A program made the position numbers and the translations under genes. From NCBI RefSeq assembly GCF_003597395.2, contig NC_133790.1, forward strand, positions 22,227,854 through 22,291,853: 64,000 bases of DNA. The letters run 5' to 3'. Each line of letters opens with the position of its first letter. The stretch's first letter is position 1. Shown one piece after another: positions 35,761 through 47,700 of this stretch. The DNA is from Chelonoidis abingdonii. Taxonomy: Eukaryota; Chordata; Testudines; Testudinidae. The notes beneath the pieces were generated by a model, which was not told the DNA's origin, searched no databases, and was given only the letters and a program-made list of their open reading frames with translations.

Positions 35761-38700
35761 CTACAAGACAAAATGAAGGGAAGATGAACAGGCTAAATGA
35801 TTAGTGAAGTCAGGAACAATTCATTCCAGCAAGTTGAGTCTGTAAGCATTCTGATGCTGTTTGGTTGAACAGCTTTCACACTACCCCACTTGAATAGTAA
35901 AGTATCAAGTGACAGGACTGGGTTGCTCCTTAGGCAGCTGTGGCCTGGTGAGAAAAATGTGAATACTTTAATCGACTTTGTGCCCTGTTTCTCACTAGCC
36001 CGTTTGCTTGGAACAGTTTACCCATCCTCCTGTTACTAATCTCCCACAACTGCCTCCTGGTGCCTTCAGTCTGTGTTTCACAATCATCCAGATTAGACTT
36101 AATCCCTTCAGGGCAGGTTCCATTTCTCAAAATTTTTACTCAGTAACTGTGTGGGACTGGCCTTCACACCACTACTTGTCCACATACCTGATCCAGCTCT
36201 TCTTGAACTTGCTGCACAACATCTTGCTCCACTGCCCCGGTACTCATTTCTAGCCACTTGTGCAGAATGCGCGCCTGCCGCCGGCATGACCTGAGGGAAC
36301 AGGTTAAATGGTGCCTGTTCTGAATAGGATCACAGCAAGCTAGGGTGAGACACAGAAGGCTCACTGTGCATTTAACTAATTTGCATCAATAGTTGTAGAT
36401 GCCCAGGACACTCACTACCAGCAAACATTGATGGGGAAGAGTTCAGCATCTTTCTAGATTGTTATAAAAGAGATTGCATTTCCAGTGTCTTTTAGCAGTA
36501 AGCATGCAATGCCTGGCTGCCAGGTGGGAGGTATAAGTAATTTGGGATGAAACCCAAGCCACAGCATATTAGTTGAAAGCTGGGTGGTGAGAGCCAGTTT
36601 AGAATATTCCTGAAACGTATTTTAAACGTTAGGCACCATCAGACCCACTGTAGGAAAAACTGGCTTCACCACTGCCATATAAGGGACCCATTTTCCAGTC
36701 TTTGGGTTCTGGATGTTAGAAGGAAAATGGTGAGAAAGGGTCCTTGGAGAATACAAGAAAGGGTGGGTGTTCCTCTCCTACTTTTGATCCACTGCTGCTT
36801 CTTTCCATAGCAGTAGGTTCCCCCTTAAAGTCCTGTTCCACTCTGAAATGTGACTACAATCCCACTTAGGGTTATAGGTTTGTGTCTAATTAACTACTTA
36901 AATCAACATTTTTCTAATTGCCTGTTCTACAAAATCAGGCTGGGATCTGAAAGCCAAGCTGGGGTCTTTACTAGGAGTCTGAATTTATGAGGAGGAGAGT
37001 CTGAAGTCGACATTCTGACTCAGTTATACCAATTCAACCCACTGATTTCAGATTATACCCTCAGTGTCACCAGTATAGCCACATTTCCTTCAGTGGTTGC
37101 TACAGGTAACAGTAAACAATTGACAAGGATGCACAAAAAGGTAACTCCCTCCAAGCTGTATTGGCAGTACGGGTCTAATAGGAGTAAACAGAAAAACCAG
37201 AACTCTTATTCTCTTAGGTCAGCAGATGTAACTGAACAGGCCTAGGAGACAGATCTGCTGAGTAAGAATGTGTCACTTTTCAGATCAGAACTGTACTTCC
37301 ATAAAGAAATGCAACACTGGATTAAGAGCACTCAATGAGGCTGGCTAAAGGAGACTTCACTACGTACTTGAGCTCCTGCTTGCTATCATGGTAATGCTGC
37401 ATTTGCTGTTGGATGTGTTGGAGCTCTGCTTCCAGCTGTTTCTGCAGCTCTGTTCCCTCCGTGGAATAGCCTTGCCTCCTCTGACTTTCAACTGAAACCA
37501 AACACAAAGCACACATATTATGATGCTGTTGAGGTTCTGTCTATTTCCTGCTTCTTCCTCTCTGGGAAACAGACAGGCTTATAAGCAAAAACTTACCACA
37601 GTGGCATGCCTGTGGGTTCTGATTGCTATCATGTGATGTGCTGCCTCTGTTGTAATAACCGGAGCCTGAAAGACCTATCCCACTTGTGTGCTTAACTGTG
37701 GAAAAGTGGATAAAAGTTATAAAATGATCCAATCACCTAACAGTAAGTGTTGATGGGAAAAGATAATGAAAGTCCAACTCGGCCTGTTACATAAAATTGC
37801 TTAGAGTCAGCAAAAATTAAGATAGACTGAATTAGTCCAAACAAAAAGGCCGCCTGCTATAAATCAGCAACTATGTTGATACGTCTGGTAAACAAAAGAG
37901 TGTGGGACTGGAAGTCAAACAGAAAAAACTTGTGTCAGAAATTAGGCCTAACTGGTGAGCAGAACAATGAGAAGATGGGCTAGTTCATTCATTACTTGAC
38001 TTTTGAGGTCCTTAAAAAAAAGACTTTGGGGGAGGATTGAGATGGGTAAACTAAAGGGAGCAAGCTTCATGTCATGGCTTCCACTCACATCATCTCCTGG
38101 GACCTCAGGATCCTTTGGGACATCATTGGCCCTTCACTGTCTTGATTTCGAGATGAACACAGATGATATCACCACGTCCACTAGCTTTGGCTAAATTCCA
38201 AATGCCACCTGAGGTATAAAACTTTGGTTCTGGCTTTCACCTATTCTCTCATGCATCATTTTCCTCCTGCACCTTGTTTCTTCTGTCTCCTTTTGTGTCT
38301 TTCTACTAAGCGTCTTTCTTAGCCTGCCAGGACTGCCACTGTTGCAAAAGTGCTGTGAGCCTGCGACCAGAGAGGCAGCTAAAAGCAAAGCCTGATGCTG
38401 GTACAAGTTTGCCAGGCCTCGGAGTGGTGTGCCATGTACTGGGCCTGTGCTTCTCCAGCAGCAGGCCTGTAAGTAAAATTCAGCACTAGAGACAGAAGCT
38501 GCATTTTCTCTCTGTACTGTTCTTTTCTCTCCCTTTTAGTGTGTTTTTGTCTGTTTGCAAGGAAACAGGATCAGACTTTAAAAGGAACTGTAGCTCCAGC
38601 CCTTCCCAACTAATTTTCTCCATTCCCCCCCAAAAGGGCAAGTTATTACCATCTTTAATACCATCTAAAAGACTGTCAGAAATGGGGGTGGGCAGAGTCC

Positions 38701-41700
38701 TTATACAAGCACTCTACAGCCAAAGAAAAAGAGAATAAGGGATACTGTTAAAATGAAAGGCTTCATATATTACATACATTTCAAATTCTTTAACTGTTTT
38801 GATTTTTTCTCTTATCTTTAATAAAAGGTTCAAAGGATTTTTAATGGTGTATTTGGCCTGGTACTAGGCAGGCTGAGGTTTCTGTATTCAAAATGCTAAG
38901 CCTAGTTTGACTGTTTAGCATTGCACGGTGACAGGGTCAACTAAATGCCTAACTCTCTGAGCCTATTTATTGTATCAAAATAGACACCCCACCACCTCTA
39001 GCCTCTCTTCCCGGGCTAACAGCAGAGTGGTTCTTCACCTGTGACTGGAACATGACCCACAAGAGGTTAATGGAGCATAGGCCAAGATTTCCAACATACA
39101 GTACCCTACAGAGCCTGTACTAGTTACTGTTCATTTGACTCACTCCAAATTCAACTTGTGTATGCATGAGTTGTAGGGTCCTTCAGCATATGGCTTAGCA
39201 GCACTAAGGATCTGTGGTTTTGGACCTGTTATCGTGCTGTGGGCCAGGAAGAGCAAGCAGCAGATACGCCAATTTACATTAGGCGGAAGCACCTCACCCC
39301 AATCCTATGCAACATTTAGAACCTGCACTTCATGCTATAATTAAAGATAGACCCTGGCCATAGTGCAGACAACCACTTTGAATTGTAGGCTGCTGTGTTC
39401 AGATCCTACTTGCTCACTACGGTTCACATAAAATTTGGCATTCAATCAAAGCACTGCTGTGATGAGTGCTACAATGTGTCACTTGCTTCCTTGACTATCC
39501 CTCTCCCTCCATTCGTTCTCTCCATAAAACCCAAAGCTGTGGTTTTAGCTGCACTCGTGACCTCTTTTCCCTAGCCCTTCCCCTTTCTGGAGCCCTCAGA
39601 GTGTTTTTCATGCCTTGATGGTAAGCAGTACTCCAGAACCTACTTGTATCAGTGAAATTGTTCCTTGCATTATGGGACATCTTCTCTAGCAAGTTCTACC
39701 ATTCTATGAGACAGGGAGGAGGATGTATTTGGGTTATGCTGTATGAACTCCCCGGCATTAAAATAGGCTTTGCTCTTGGTCTCTCTGGCCAGGCTAGGCC
39801 CTAGAGCAGTGGTCCCCAATGTGGTGCCTGCGGGCGCCATGGCACCCGCGGGAGCATCTTAATGCGCCTGCGTCCTGGCCCCCAGGAGAGCACCCGCCGA
39901 AATGCTGCTGAATTTCAGCAGCATTTCAGCGGGGACGCTTCTCAATGACGCCGCCTGCCATCGACAAATGACGTCATCAGGAGGCGTCGCCCCTGAATTT
40001 CGGCGGGGACGCCTCTCGAAGACATCACTTGTCAACAGCAAGTGGCGTCATTGAGAGGTGTCGCCGCTGAAATTCGGTGGTATTTCGGTGGGTGCTCTAC
40101 CGCCGCAGTGGTCCTTCGTCTGGCACCCGCCAGATGAGAAGGTTGGGGACCACTGCCCTAGAGATTCCCACCCTTCACTTCTGGAGAACCTGTCTCTCAG
40201 TTAATCCTCTGAACATCCTGGAGCATAGAAAATTGTATCACTTGTATCTTACCTTTTAAAAAACAAATGGCTGACTTCTTCCTCCAACACAGAGTCAGCT
40301 CCCTCCCACTCAATGAGCAGGTAGCTTTGCCTCTTCTCCAACCCAATCTTGCATATATTGAGGGAGGCTTTTGGTGCTGCCAGGTCAGGGATGGCTTGGG
40401 GATGGCTGCTGTAATTTAGAACTGAGAACATACCTGCAGTTTTTGGCTTGCTCTCTTTTCCTGTGGCAACTTCGGGCTGCAGTAGATGTCCCTCCGAGTT
40501 TGGCTGCTTCCTCTCCTTCCCCACAGTGGCCTGTTGAGGGTCTTCAAGAAAAGTTTCCACGTGACTCTTCAGGGGCTGACCCTCATTCTACAAAGCCAGG
40601 CGTACAATAAGATGACACAAATACAGCCATCTCACCTCTCAACTAGGATTCAGGTGAGCAGGGCCACAAAGGGCTTTAGAACAGGACTCTCTGTACATGG
40701 CCTAACATACTACGCCCTCCTTCCACTGAGGGGGACCCTGCATTTACTTGGTGTCCACAAGTGCCTGTAGTCAGCCTTGCTCCTTACATGATATTTCATG
40801 AAGTCAGAGCTTTCCCATCCCTTCTGGAAGGGTAAACAACTCATCCCTTCTGCCATAGAGCAGAGGAATTTAAATGCTGTTCAAATGTTTGCAGAATCCC
40901 ATTCCTTCCTTCCCCTCCATTTGTTTGCTAAAGAAACCTGCAGGCATACATGGGGCTGCTGAATTTAGTCAGTCAACTAGATTTCATCTGGCTGTAGGTA
41001 CTCTGAACCTTTTGTTAGAGCAGCACTCTCAGATGTCATCAGCTAGTAATGACACCTTGCTGAGAAGGGGACAGGACCAGGAAAGACGTGAATTCTAGTG
41101 CAATACCACACACATCAATTAGCCAAAAAGCAAATTGTTGCTTCAGATTGTCACTGCAGTGACTGTGGCAAGTGGAGGAGAAAGGACTGATGTGCATTTG
41201 GAGCCTATCTAACTTGATCTATTAAAAAGGCAGGACCAGGAGCTAGAGGCAGCACAGGCCAGCTCAGGCAAGAAGGGGTGGGAGTCCTGGAAGAAAGTCG
41301 GACAGTAAAACTTCATCAGCCAACTCCAGTTGTCTGGTATTCTAGTTACTTCTGCATGAAACTCACCTTTTCTGATTCACATCTCAAACGTGACATGAAG
41401 GACGAGGGAGGCAATAGCACTGGCTTTGGACTAGTCTGAGCAGGATGGCATGTGCCACGTGTCCAAGATGGTACACAGGTTAGAGGGGTAGGCACAGTAA
41501 GGGGGCATGAGGAGAAACTAGTGCTACCCATCTGGAACAGCTGATTACAGCTACTTTGCTCTGTATGAGTTGAGGCAAGTAAGGCCCCAGCCTGAGCAGG
41601 ATGTTTGTTCATGGATGTTTGCAGCAAAGGTACCTCTGGTCCCTCCAGTCTAGAAGGGGAAGGAAAGGGAGAAGGGTTTGTTACTTTCCAGCCAGCCCCA

Positions 41701-44700
41701 TAGTCTTCTTTATATTCAATCCAGAATAGCCAGAAGGGGAACACACAGTTATAACCATTCACCCTAGTGGAGGTTAATCCACTGCAAGGAGTCAGACAGG
41801 CTGGTAAGCCACTGAAAAATACTGTCTAGGTTGCTTAGCAACACTGCCTTCAATCTGTGGCACAGGATATAAGAAACTGTGCTGCTCCTGCCATGAAAAG
41901 CACTGTTGCCAAGGGACAATAGCAACCTGGTTAGGACCCATGTTAAGTTCTTTAACAGGCATGTAACGTTATAAGTGTGATATAATATCTCATTGAAAGG
42001 TGACAGGGCCAGAAAGAGTTAATGACTCTCAGACTAACCTGACCCATAGCCAAACTTTAAAAACTGGTTCGGAAGATATGTAAATGAATAGAGCTTTGAA
42101 ATGCAAGTCTGCATTGTTAGAGGTAGAAGGGTAGATGTTTGCTCAGGTCTTGTAATGTAAGCAAACAAGACTTGTCTATTGCTATGGCTTTAATTCAAAG
42201 ATCAGAAAAGAAATATTAACATTTAGGAAGATACTTGAGTAAAATAGTATTATTGTCTATGTGTTTCTTTGAAGGTTGTGGTAACCTGTGTCTAAACTGT
42301 TTAATGGATAAATTACCCTGTGTTAATTGCCAGGATGTTTGGGAAAAGAAAAGTTAAGCCTATTGTTTTCTCAAGCCAAAAGGCTGCTGAAAATGTATAA
42401 GAACCCTGGGACACGATCCTACTTCATCTCAGATCCTTAAACCATAAGGATTCAGATCCCCAGTCACTGACTAGAGTCACCCTGTATATGGACATTAGAC
42501 TATAACCTGTGGACTATTTCTAAAAGGACTTTTGGCTACTACAAGCTCATCTCTACTAGGTATCTAAACCTCAAGAATTGAATTCAAGTCTGTCTGTATA
42601 TTGATCTTTTAACCAACACACTCTCTCTTTTTAAATAAATTTTAGCTTAGTTAATAAGAATTGGCTAATAGTGGGTATTTTGGGTAAAATCTAAGTTATA
42701 ATTGGACCTGGGTATGTGGCTGATCCTTTGGGATTGGAAGAACCTTTTCTTTTATATGATGTGATAAGGTTTCCAGTAATCATCATCATATTTGACAGGT
42801 GTGTCTGAATGGAGGCCTGAGGCTGGGTACTTTAAGGGAACTGCCTTGTTTGGACTTCTAAGTAACCAGTGAGGTACTGTAGAAGCTGTTTTGTGCTGGC
42901 TTGGTAAACCTAAGTATTGGAATATCCACCAGCTTTTGGGGTTTGTCTGCCCCGTTCTGTTTGCAGTTCACCTTAATTGAGTGACCTCAGCTGGCTCTCA
43001 CGGGCAGCACTGTCACAAGGCAGCAAGCCTGGAAGAACCAACACAATCACTAAAGATCAAAAAAGAATCAGACAGAGATGGTGCCTGGCAGTGTTTCCTC
43101 TAATTTTTACGTCCATGTGTGGAATGAATTTTGTTATGTGCACCAGTACACATCACCTTCATATTGGTGCACATAACAAAATTCATGTGAGGGGTGGGGT
43201 CGAGGAGTTCAGGGTGCAGGAGGGGGCTCAGGGCTGGGGCAGAGGGTTGGGGTATTGTGGGGGGGCTCTGGGTGGGCCAGAAGAATGAGGGGTTTGGGTG
43301 CAGGCTTGTCTCCAGGGCTGTTCAGTGGGGAGAGGGATCCCCACAGCCTAGACCTCTCGCCACAGCACACTCGGGGCCCAGAGGAGAGGGTGTGCCTCTC
43401 CCTGGCTGCAGCAGCTCCAGTGGGGCTGGGCTGGGCTGAGGGAGGGGCTCCTCTCCCCGGCAAGTCCGGGGCAGGTCCATGCTGGGGCTGGCAGGGAGGG
43501 CCACCTCTTCCCGGCATGGCAGGTCCATGGTGGGGGAGAGGCATCTCTCCCCGTCGCACCCTGAGCCCCTGTGCAGGGCTTAATACTGTAAGCTGCACAG
43601 ACATGCAGCTTAGAGGGATCTTAGGTGCCTGGTATCTCCCCTCTTAGAGCATTTTAACCTGAACCTGTTGACAGAATTTTTTATTATTTTTTTTTTAAAA
43701 GGGTAGTGTCAGGGAGTATATTTCTACATCATTTTGGTCCCAGCAGTGGGGATCTGATCCAGGTTTAGACAGCACAGAGAATGGAGAGGGAGAGAGAGAG
43801 AGACACTTCTCTGAACTGCAGTATCTTCCTTCTCTCTGAAGCTGTACCATTAGCTATAGAAGTGGGGTTTCTAAAGAGAGCATGGAAAAGAGCCTACTAA
43901 ATTCTTTCAATAAGGTTCTCCTGTTGAAAAACTTTTGTTTTTACAGCAAGTGCAGCTTCAACCCATTCATTTCTGAGAGAAGTGATATCAGAGCTAGAAC
44001 TAGAACTGATAGCATAACAGATGGCTCCTTGAGCATCCTCAGCATTGTAAATCACATGAAGAAGAGTGACTGCAAAAATTTTAACTCCTTGCTCAGCAGC
44101 TCTGCACCCTGTGGTTTGTTTATTGACTAGCAAATAATTCTTACTCCTCTTAGCCCTGCAGAGCAAATTCAGCCAAGATAGGGGGGAGCAGAGGTCTATT
44201 CTAGCTCACACCTCATTAACAAAATTGTCGATGAGGTTCCAATGGCAAGGCCAAAATTCAGTTCCATTCAGATTGTCTGGTGTCTCGGGACAAACGAGGG
44301 CAGGGTTTAGGATCCATTAGCCAGCAAGCAGCCAGTGTGACACTCAGATTCCAAGTTAAGCTGCAGGGCAGGCAGTTAGAAAAAACACCTTTTGCTTGTA
44401 AATTGAGCCCTCAAATTCTGGAACTCATTGAGGCTCCAAACACAGACAGCTCCAAAGACTTTTTGCGCAGACTCTTTGCAGAGTAGAACTTGTGTCTCTT
44501 TTTGGGGACACACTGTGTTTTAGATGAATTCAGTCTTTCCCTCAAATTTACGTACTGGTGAAACTAAGCTTTTAGCACATGGTAGGTTAACCCCTCTGAC
44601 TGCTCCGTTATTCTGTTCCATTGTGTAAGCAATCTGAAGCTTTTCATGTCACTGTGCTGCTCTTCATATTGCACAAAAGAGATGTCTATGCAGAGTAAGA

Positions 44701-47700
44701 TCTCAGCACAACTTAATACATTTCACAGCTCACAAGCTGGTACATTCAGTTAGCATGGCAGGAGCACAGAAAGAGGGTCATTGCAATCACCACTCCAATT
44801 AGATTCTCCTGCCCTACTTTTAAAGGGTGAGTGTTCTTACTCATTGAAAGGTATCCCCAACAAGCCCTCTCCCTCCAGAGACTGCAGCAGGAAGTCAGGT
44901 CTACGGGGCTGTAGTCTTGCCTGGCGGACTGCGTTTCTGGGAAAAACAACAAAAACGTAGGCAATTGCTAAGATCCAAGAGACTCCTGTCCTTGACTGAG
45001 GCAGCTTTACAAAATCCCCCCTCCCCAGTCATCCCCCTGCCCACACAAAATGCACTCTCAGCATGAGATCACCAGCAAGGTTGGCAAGAGATTTTTAGGG
45101 AACAGCTTTCGGAAAGCACATAGTTCCCCTTTCCCATAAAGCCGGGGAGAGGACTGACCGATTTCAGCACAGCTAACACCTAGCACTGTGTGACTTTGTG
45201 GCAGCTCTGGGATCTCGCTGTGGTCAGATGAATTTCATGGTCGTAATATTTCTATCCCTGCACCACTTTGCAGGCATTCCTGTGAGAGCTCCCACTTAAA
45301 GATCACCAGGACCCCAGTAATCCATTGCCATACAGTGAGGAAGTTCCATTGGGAAGTCATTAAGCTGGGCTAGTAATGGGCTGCCAAAGAAGAGTCACGA
45401 GTCCTTCCATTTTTCATGGGCAGCTGTATACATTATGCAGCAGTTCTATTATAACTCAGCATTAACAGACATACCGTGCAGCATCAGGAGGGAAGGGGAA
45501 GTTGTGTGGAAATTCACAGCAGCCACTGTGGGATTTAAGAAATGAACTCAGAAATGCAATGCAAGCGTAATGCAGGATATGCTGAAACTTGACACTCACA
45601 GCTCACTAAGAACGAAATCCTCAGCAGCAAAAAGGAATGGCAAATTGTCTCTCTTCACGGGCTGCAGCATAGAGCACGGAGTCACTACCTTTGCTGCGTC
45701 TCCTCCTGCCCCAGGGTTGGCAACAGGCATGGGCATCTTAAATGTCACCCTCTTCTTCAGAGAAGAGAGAGAGGAGTGAGGCTTGTCCAGGTTCCTGCAG
45801 AGAGCCTTTCGCTTCCACAGCATGGCACAACGATACACTGTCTGGTGAAGGCTGTAGGCTGCCTGCCAAGCAGAAAGAGAATCAGGTCGTTAGATGGATT
45901 AGAATAGGGAGAAGCAGCATCATGCCACCCAGGAAGGACACTTCTCCAAGGAAGGGATGTCCTTGGGAAGTAGCAATGGATAACAGGATGGTGTTTGGCT
46001 TCTGGGTTTGCCCATAAGCTCTAGGTCTAACTGATCGCCATATTTAGGGTCAGGAAGGAATTTTCTCCCAGGTCAGATTGGCAGAGACTCTGTATCATGG
46101 GACATGGGTCACTTGCAGGTTTAAACTAGTGCCCATGGTGGATTCTCTGTAACTTGAAGTCTTTAAATCATGATTTGAGACCTTGCATAACTCAGCCAGA
46201 AGTTATGGAACTAATACCAGAGTGGGCAGGTGAGGGTCTGTGGCCTGCAATGTGCAAGAGGTCAGACTAGATCAGGGATGCCAAGCTTACTGACCCTCCG
46301 TGTCACATACGACAGAAGTTCAGGAGCTGACGTGCATCTGCTGGGACTCAGAGATTCTGCCCCATGGGAGGCACCTGCCAGGGTTTGGGGCTTCTGCCCC
46401 ACTCCTGCTGAAGCCCCAAGCCCGAGCAGGTGTGCCCTGAAGCCCCTAAACCCCTCTTCCCACTGGGCAGAAGCCCCTACCCCATCACCCCACTGCAAAG
46501 CAGAGATCCTGGGCTTCCCCCCAAAGTCTGACAGGTGGAGAATTCGGGGGGCCTCCACAAGCCACACTTTAACTGTATAAGAGCCACACGCAGCTCGCAA
46601 GCCAAGGTTTGGACACACCTGGACTAGATGATCACGAGGAGACCATCTGGCCATACTGGGTGAGACCAAAGGTCCATCTAGCCTAGTATCCTGTCTTCTG
46701 ACAGTGGCTAATGCCAGGTCTCCCAGAGGGAATGAACAGAACAGGTAATCATCAAATGATCCATTCCATCGCCCAGACCCAGCTTCTGGCAAACAGAGGC
46801 TAAGGACACCATCCCTACCCATCCTGACTAATAGCCATTGATGGACCTATCCTCCATGAACTTATCTAGTTCTTGGCCTTCACACCCTCTGGCAAGGAGT
46901 TCCACAGGTTGACTGCACGTCGTGTGAAAAAATACAACCTTTTGTTTATTTTAAACCTGCTGCTTGTTAATTTCATTTGGTGACCCTTAGTTCTTGTGTT
47001 ATGAGAAGGAGTAAATAGATTCATAGATTCCAAAGTCAGAAGGGACCACTGTGATCATCTAGTCTGACCTCCTGTATAACACAGGCCATAGAATTTCCTA
47101 AAAATAATTCCTAGAGTGGTGGTTCCCTCCCTAGGAAAAACAAAAAACGAAACAAAAAACCACACCACCACCTAATCTTGATTTCAAAATTGTCAGTGAT
47201 GGAGAAATCATCGTGATCCTTGGTAAATTATTCTAAGGGTTGATTATCCTCACTGTCAAAAATTTACACCTTATTTCCAGTCTGAATTTGTCTAGGTCGT
47301 ACTTCCAGGCTTAGATCATGTTATATCTCTCTTTGCTACACCGAAGAGCTCATTATTTAATATTTGTTCCCTATGTAGCTAGTACTTCCTTATTTACTTT
47401 CTCCACACCAGTTATGATTTTATCTATCATATCCCTCCTTAGTTGTCTCTTTTCCAAGCTGAAAAGTCCCAGTCTTATTAATCTCTCTTCATACGGAAGC
47501 CGTTCCATACCCTTAATAATTTTTGTTGCCCTTTTCTGAATCTTTTGAGATTCCAATATCTCTTTTTTGAATTGGGGCAACCACCACTGCCCGAAGTATT
47601 CAAGATATGGGCGTACCATGGATTTATATAGAAGTAATATGATATTTTCTGTCTTATTATCTATCCCTTTCTTAATGATGCCCAACATTCTGTTAGCTTT

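Noticed and set aside
43209..43647. About 130-codon frames on both strands
   Set aside because: Open only because of G-rich tandem composition; lies wholly inside a hAT-type element with a defined target duplication.
44746..44964. Longest open frame over SFI1 exon 13 (SARQDYSPVDLTS...)
   Set aside because: Wrong phase: only the alternative frame (QARLQPRRPDFLL) fits both neighbouring exons and the human protein.
46262..46822. 186-codon minus-strand frame, the second longest in the window
   Set aside because: Crosses the junction between a hAT insertion and a CR1 fragment; an accidental fusion.
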